From the NCBI GenBank assembly GCA_964242735.1, contig CAXTAK010000039.1:1-7337 (forward strand): a stretch of 7,337 nt of DNA, read 5' to 3'. A program made the translations under genes and the position numbers. The notes beneath the pieces are model-generated. The model saw nothing but the letters and a program-made list of their open reading frames with translations, had not been told where the DNA came from and searched no databases. The DNA is from CADCUY01 sp964242735. Lineage in GTDB: Bacteria > Actinomycetota > Actinomycetes > Actinomycetales > Quadrisphaeraceae. Shown here piece after piece: positions 6,189 to 7,337 of this stretch (positions within the stretch are counted from its first letter, which is position 1; the number at the start of each line of letters is the position of its first letter).

Positions 6189-6232
6189 GTGAGATGACCC
6201 GATCGACGGCCTCGGGTGAACCACGGGTGAAC
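6189..6232 (-). promoter_or_regulatory. PHO box (PhoP binding site) of the pst operon
   Basis: Reading on the minus strand, four consecutive 11-nt units run from 6232 to 6189. They are GTTCACCCGTG (6232-6222), GTTCACCCGAG (6221-6211), a degenerate GCCGTCGATCG (6210-6200) and GGTCATCTCAC (6199-6189). Units 1, 2 and 4 fit the Streptomyces PhoP direct-repeat consensus, whose core is GTTCACC, in exact 11-nt phase. A further GTTCATC (6246-6240) lies 14 nt upstream of unit 1, out of phase. The box ends 79 nt before the pstS start. TACCGT (6183-6178) is a weak -10 candidate. Regulation by PhoR-PhoP under phosphate starvation follows from the known family. No experimental evidence is available here. 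Confidence 0.9.
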
Positions 6233-6315
6233 GGGGACTGATGAACAGCCGATGTCACGGGAACCGCGGTGACCCGGCGTGGGTGCGTCACCGGTCGGGC
6301 GCAGTCCTGCCCACC

Positions 6316-6367
6316 GGTCCCGACGGTCCCGCCGGCGTCGGTCCCAGCCCGCGCCGGTCCCGGTCCT
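6316..6367. repeat. Irregular GGTCCC-rich direct repeats upstream of pstS
   Basis: GGTCCC starts at 6316, 6325, 6340 and 6356, with GGTCCT at 6362. Spacing is uneven (9, 15, 16 and 6 nt), so this is not a regular array. The rest of the 6247-6367 noncoding stretch holds an inverted repeat, GGTGAC (6268-6273) with GTCACC (6287-6292), and one isolated PhoP-like unit on the minus strand (6274-6264). I see no gene on either strand in 6110-6409. Confidence 0.35.
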
Positions 6368-6398
6368 CGTCGGCGCGGCGGCCTGTGCCGCTCCGACG
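6368..6398 (-). terminator. Terminator-like hairpin after the MutT1-like gene
   Basis: CGTCGG (6368-6373) pairs with CCGACG (6393-6398). Inside, GCGGC (6378-6382) pairs with GCCGC (6387-6391) around a 4-nt loop CTGT. A 4-to-1 internal loop separates the two stems. It begins 11 nt past the stop of the gene upstream and lies before the PHO box, so it would insulate pstS. No U tract is present. Confidence 0.5.
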
Positions 6399-6409
6399 GG
6401 CGCCGGCGC

Positions 6410-7337
6410 TCACCGCCGTCCGGGCAGGTGGCGCTCCACCTGCACGACCCGCCCCGACGTCGTGGCCACGTGCACGACCAGGGCCTCCCCCGGCAGCAGG
6501 TACGGGTCGGAGCGCGGGAGGGTCTCGGAGACACCGGCGACGGCGTGCCCGGCCAGGGTGCCCAGCAGGGTGCCCAGCACCGGGCGGTGGGTGCAGATCA
6601 GCGTCGGCTCCCCCCGGGCCAGGACCTTGCTCACCAGTCGTGCCACCTTCGCGGGATCGCGCCGGTGCCCCTCCTCGCTGAGCCGCCCGCGCGTGCGCAG
6701 CGACGCCCCCGTGGCGTCCAGGTGCGGGGTGAGGGTCTGCAGGCACCGCTCGGAGGGGCTGGAGAGGATGCGCGCGGGCGTCCACGCGCGCAGCAGGGGC
6801 ACCAGCCCGGCCGCCTGGCGCCGGCCCGCGTCGGCGAGGGGTCGGTCGGCGTCGTGGCCGCGCCACCCCGAGCGCGATCGGGCGTGGCCGTGGCGCAGGA
6901 CCACCAGCGACCACGTGTCGAGGACGTCGTGGGCGTGGGCCTCCAGCAGCGCCCGCAGCTGCTGTCGGTCACCGCGGCGGGTCAGGCGCCGGTCCGCCTC
7001 CTGCGCGGTGACCCACGCCAGGGCGTCGACCTCCTCGGGGCGCGGCGGCGGTGGGGTGGGCGCCCCGGGCACGCGGGCGGCCCAGTACGCGACGTGCTTG
7101 CCCGTCCGCTCGTCGAGCGGGTATCGCGCCGTCGGCAGCACGCGCCCCAGGTTCACGTGCAGCCCGGTCTCCTCCTCGACCTCACGGACGGCGGCCTCGA
7201 CGCTGCCCTCCCCGTCGTCGAGCTTGCCCTTCGGCCACGACCAGTCGTCGTAGCGGGGGCGGTGGACCAGCAGCACCCGTGGCGGCCGTGGCGGCTCGGT
7301 GCGGCCGCCGCGGCCGGTCGGGTCGGGGGCAGCGGGG
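6410..7337 (-). CDS. mutT1: MutT1-like Nudix hydrolase fused to a histidine phosphatase domain, 5' end outside the window
   Basis: In mycobacterial MutT1 this architecture removes phosphate from oxidised guanine nucleotides (8-oxo-dGTP/GTP) and cleaves dinucleoside polyphosphates. Counting from GTG 7276, the Nudix box spans residues 17-39 (G17, E23, then REVEEETGL). The second domain starts at LVVLRHGHA (R128, H129, G130) and has the second catalytic histidine in ICTHRPVL (H230). The frame stays open to the window edge, and GTG 7276 would cut off the first Nudix strand (residues such as VLLVHRPRYDDW are preceded by in-frame codons). The true start is therefore probably beyond 7337. In many actinobacteria mutT1 lies beside ppk, which may be the next gene to the right. 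It reads in the same direction as pstS but is separated by a hairpin and the PHO box, so it is probably a separate unit. Confidence 0.88.
   Translation of the reverse strand, partial: PAAPDPTGRGGRTEPPRPPRVLLVHRPRYDDWSWPKGKLDDGEGSVEAAVREVEEETGLHVNLGRVLPTARYPLDERTGKHVAYWAARVPGAPTPPPPRPEEVDALAWVTAQEADRRLTRRGDRQQLRALLEAHAHDVLDTWSLVVLRHGHARSRSGWRGHDADRPLADAGRRQAAGLVPLLRAWTPARILSSPSERCLQTLTPHLDATGASLRTRGRLSEEGHRRDPAKVARLVSKVLARGEPTLICTHRPVLGTLLGTLAGHAVAGVSETLPRSDPYLLPGEALVVHVATTSGRVVQVERHLPGRR

Noticed and set aside
4627..6192. A 521-codon plus-strand open frame antisense to pstS and pstC
   Set aside because: It is low-complexity Gly/Arg/Asp composition mirroring the pst genes and crosses the second N run. 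The minus-strand frames encode clear PstS and PstC proteins.
6264..6274. Additional PhoP-like unit GGTCACCGCGG (minus strand)
   Set aside because: It stands alone, out of 11-nt phase with the main box. A single degenerate unit is expected by chance in this composition.
6316..6367. GGTCCC repeats considered as a CRISPR-like or iteron array
   Set aside because: Units are only 6 nt with uneven spacing and no conserved spacer length. GC-rich composition alone could produce them.
6241..7253. Plus-strand open frames opposite the MutT1-like gene and its downstream spacer
   Set aside because: They are Pro/Arg/Ser-rich shadow translations without domains. The opposite strand has a full Nudix box and RHG motif.

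Overview
This is a very GC-rich window that looks actinobacterial. The evidence is GTG starts, GGAG-type ribosome sites, a Streptomyces-type PHO box (11-nt GTTCACC direct repeats), a Nudix/histidine-phosphatase fusion of the mycobacterial MutT1 type, and a VapC of the 'M. tuberculosis PIN' subfamily. The genus cannot be fixed from the sequence alone. Two runs of exactly 100 N (1067-1166 and 5941-6040) are assembly placeholders, so the window is really three contigs joined by scaffolding.

Left contig (1-1066): a LacI-family regulator on the minus strand and an MFS-type transporter N-terminus on the plus strand, divergent from a 31-bp gap that holds a LacI-like palindrome. Both genes are damaged. 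The LacI gene changes frame at least three times and lacks most of the segment between its DNA-binding and sensor domains. The transporter shifts frame before it runs into the gap. This may be true gene decay or a poor-quality contig.

Middle contig (1167-5940): an intact vapBC toxin-antitoxin pair (plus strand, 4-nt overlap) behind two inverted repeats, the second wrapped around a likely -10 element of a leaderless promoter. It converges on the pst operon, which reads on the minus strand in the order pstS-pstC-pstA-pstB (ABC phosphate importer: binding protein, two permeases, ATPase). pstC and pstA overlap by one base, and a 7-bp stem hairpin lies between pstS and pstC. No phoU follows pstB.

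Right contig (6041-7337): the signal-peptide end of pstS, its leader with two hairpins, a strong PHO box at 6189-6232, a terminator-like hairpin, and a MutT1-like gene running off the right edge. The pst cassette should be switched on by PhoP under phosphate starvation and import phosphate; the MutT1-like protein would sanitise oxidised nucleotides. The window is largely ordinary core genome. The most informative points are the PHO box, the vapBC control region, and the damaged lacI/MFS locus with its surviving operator.
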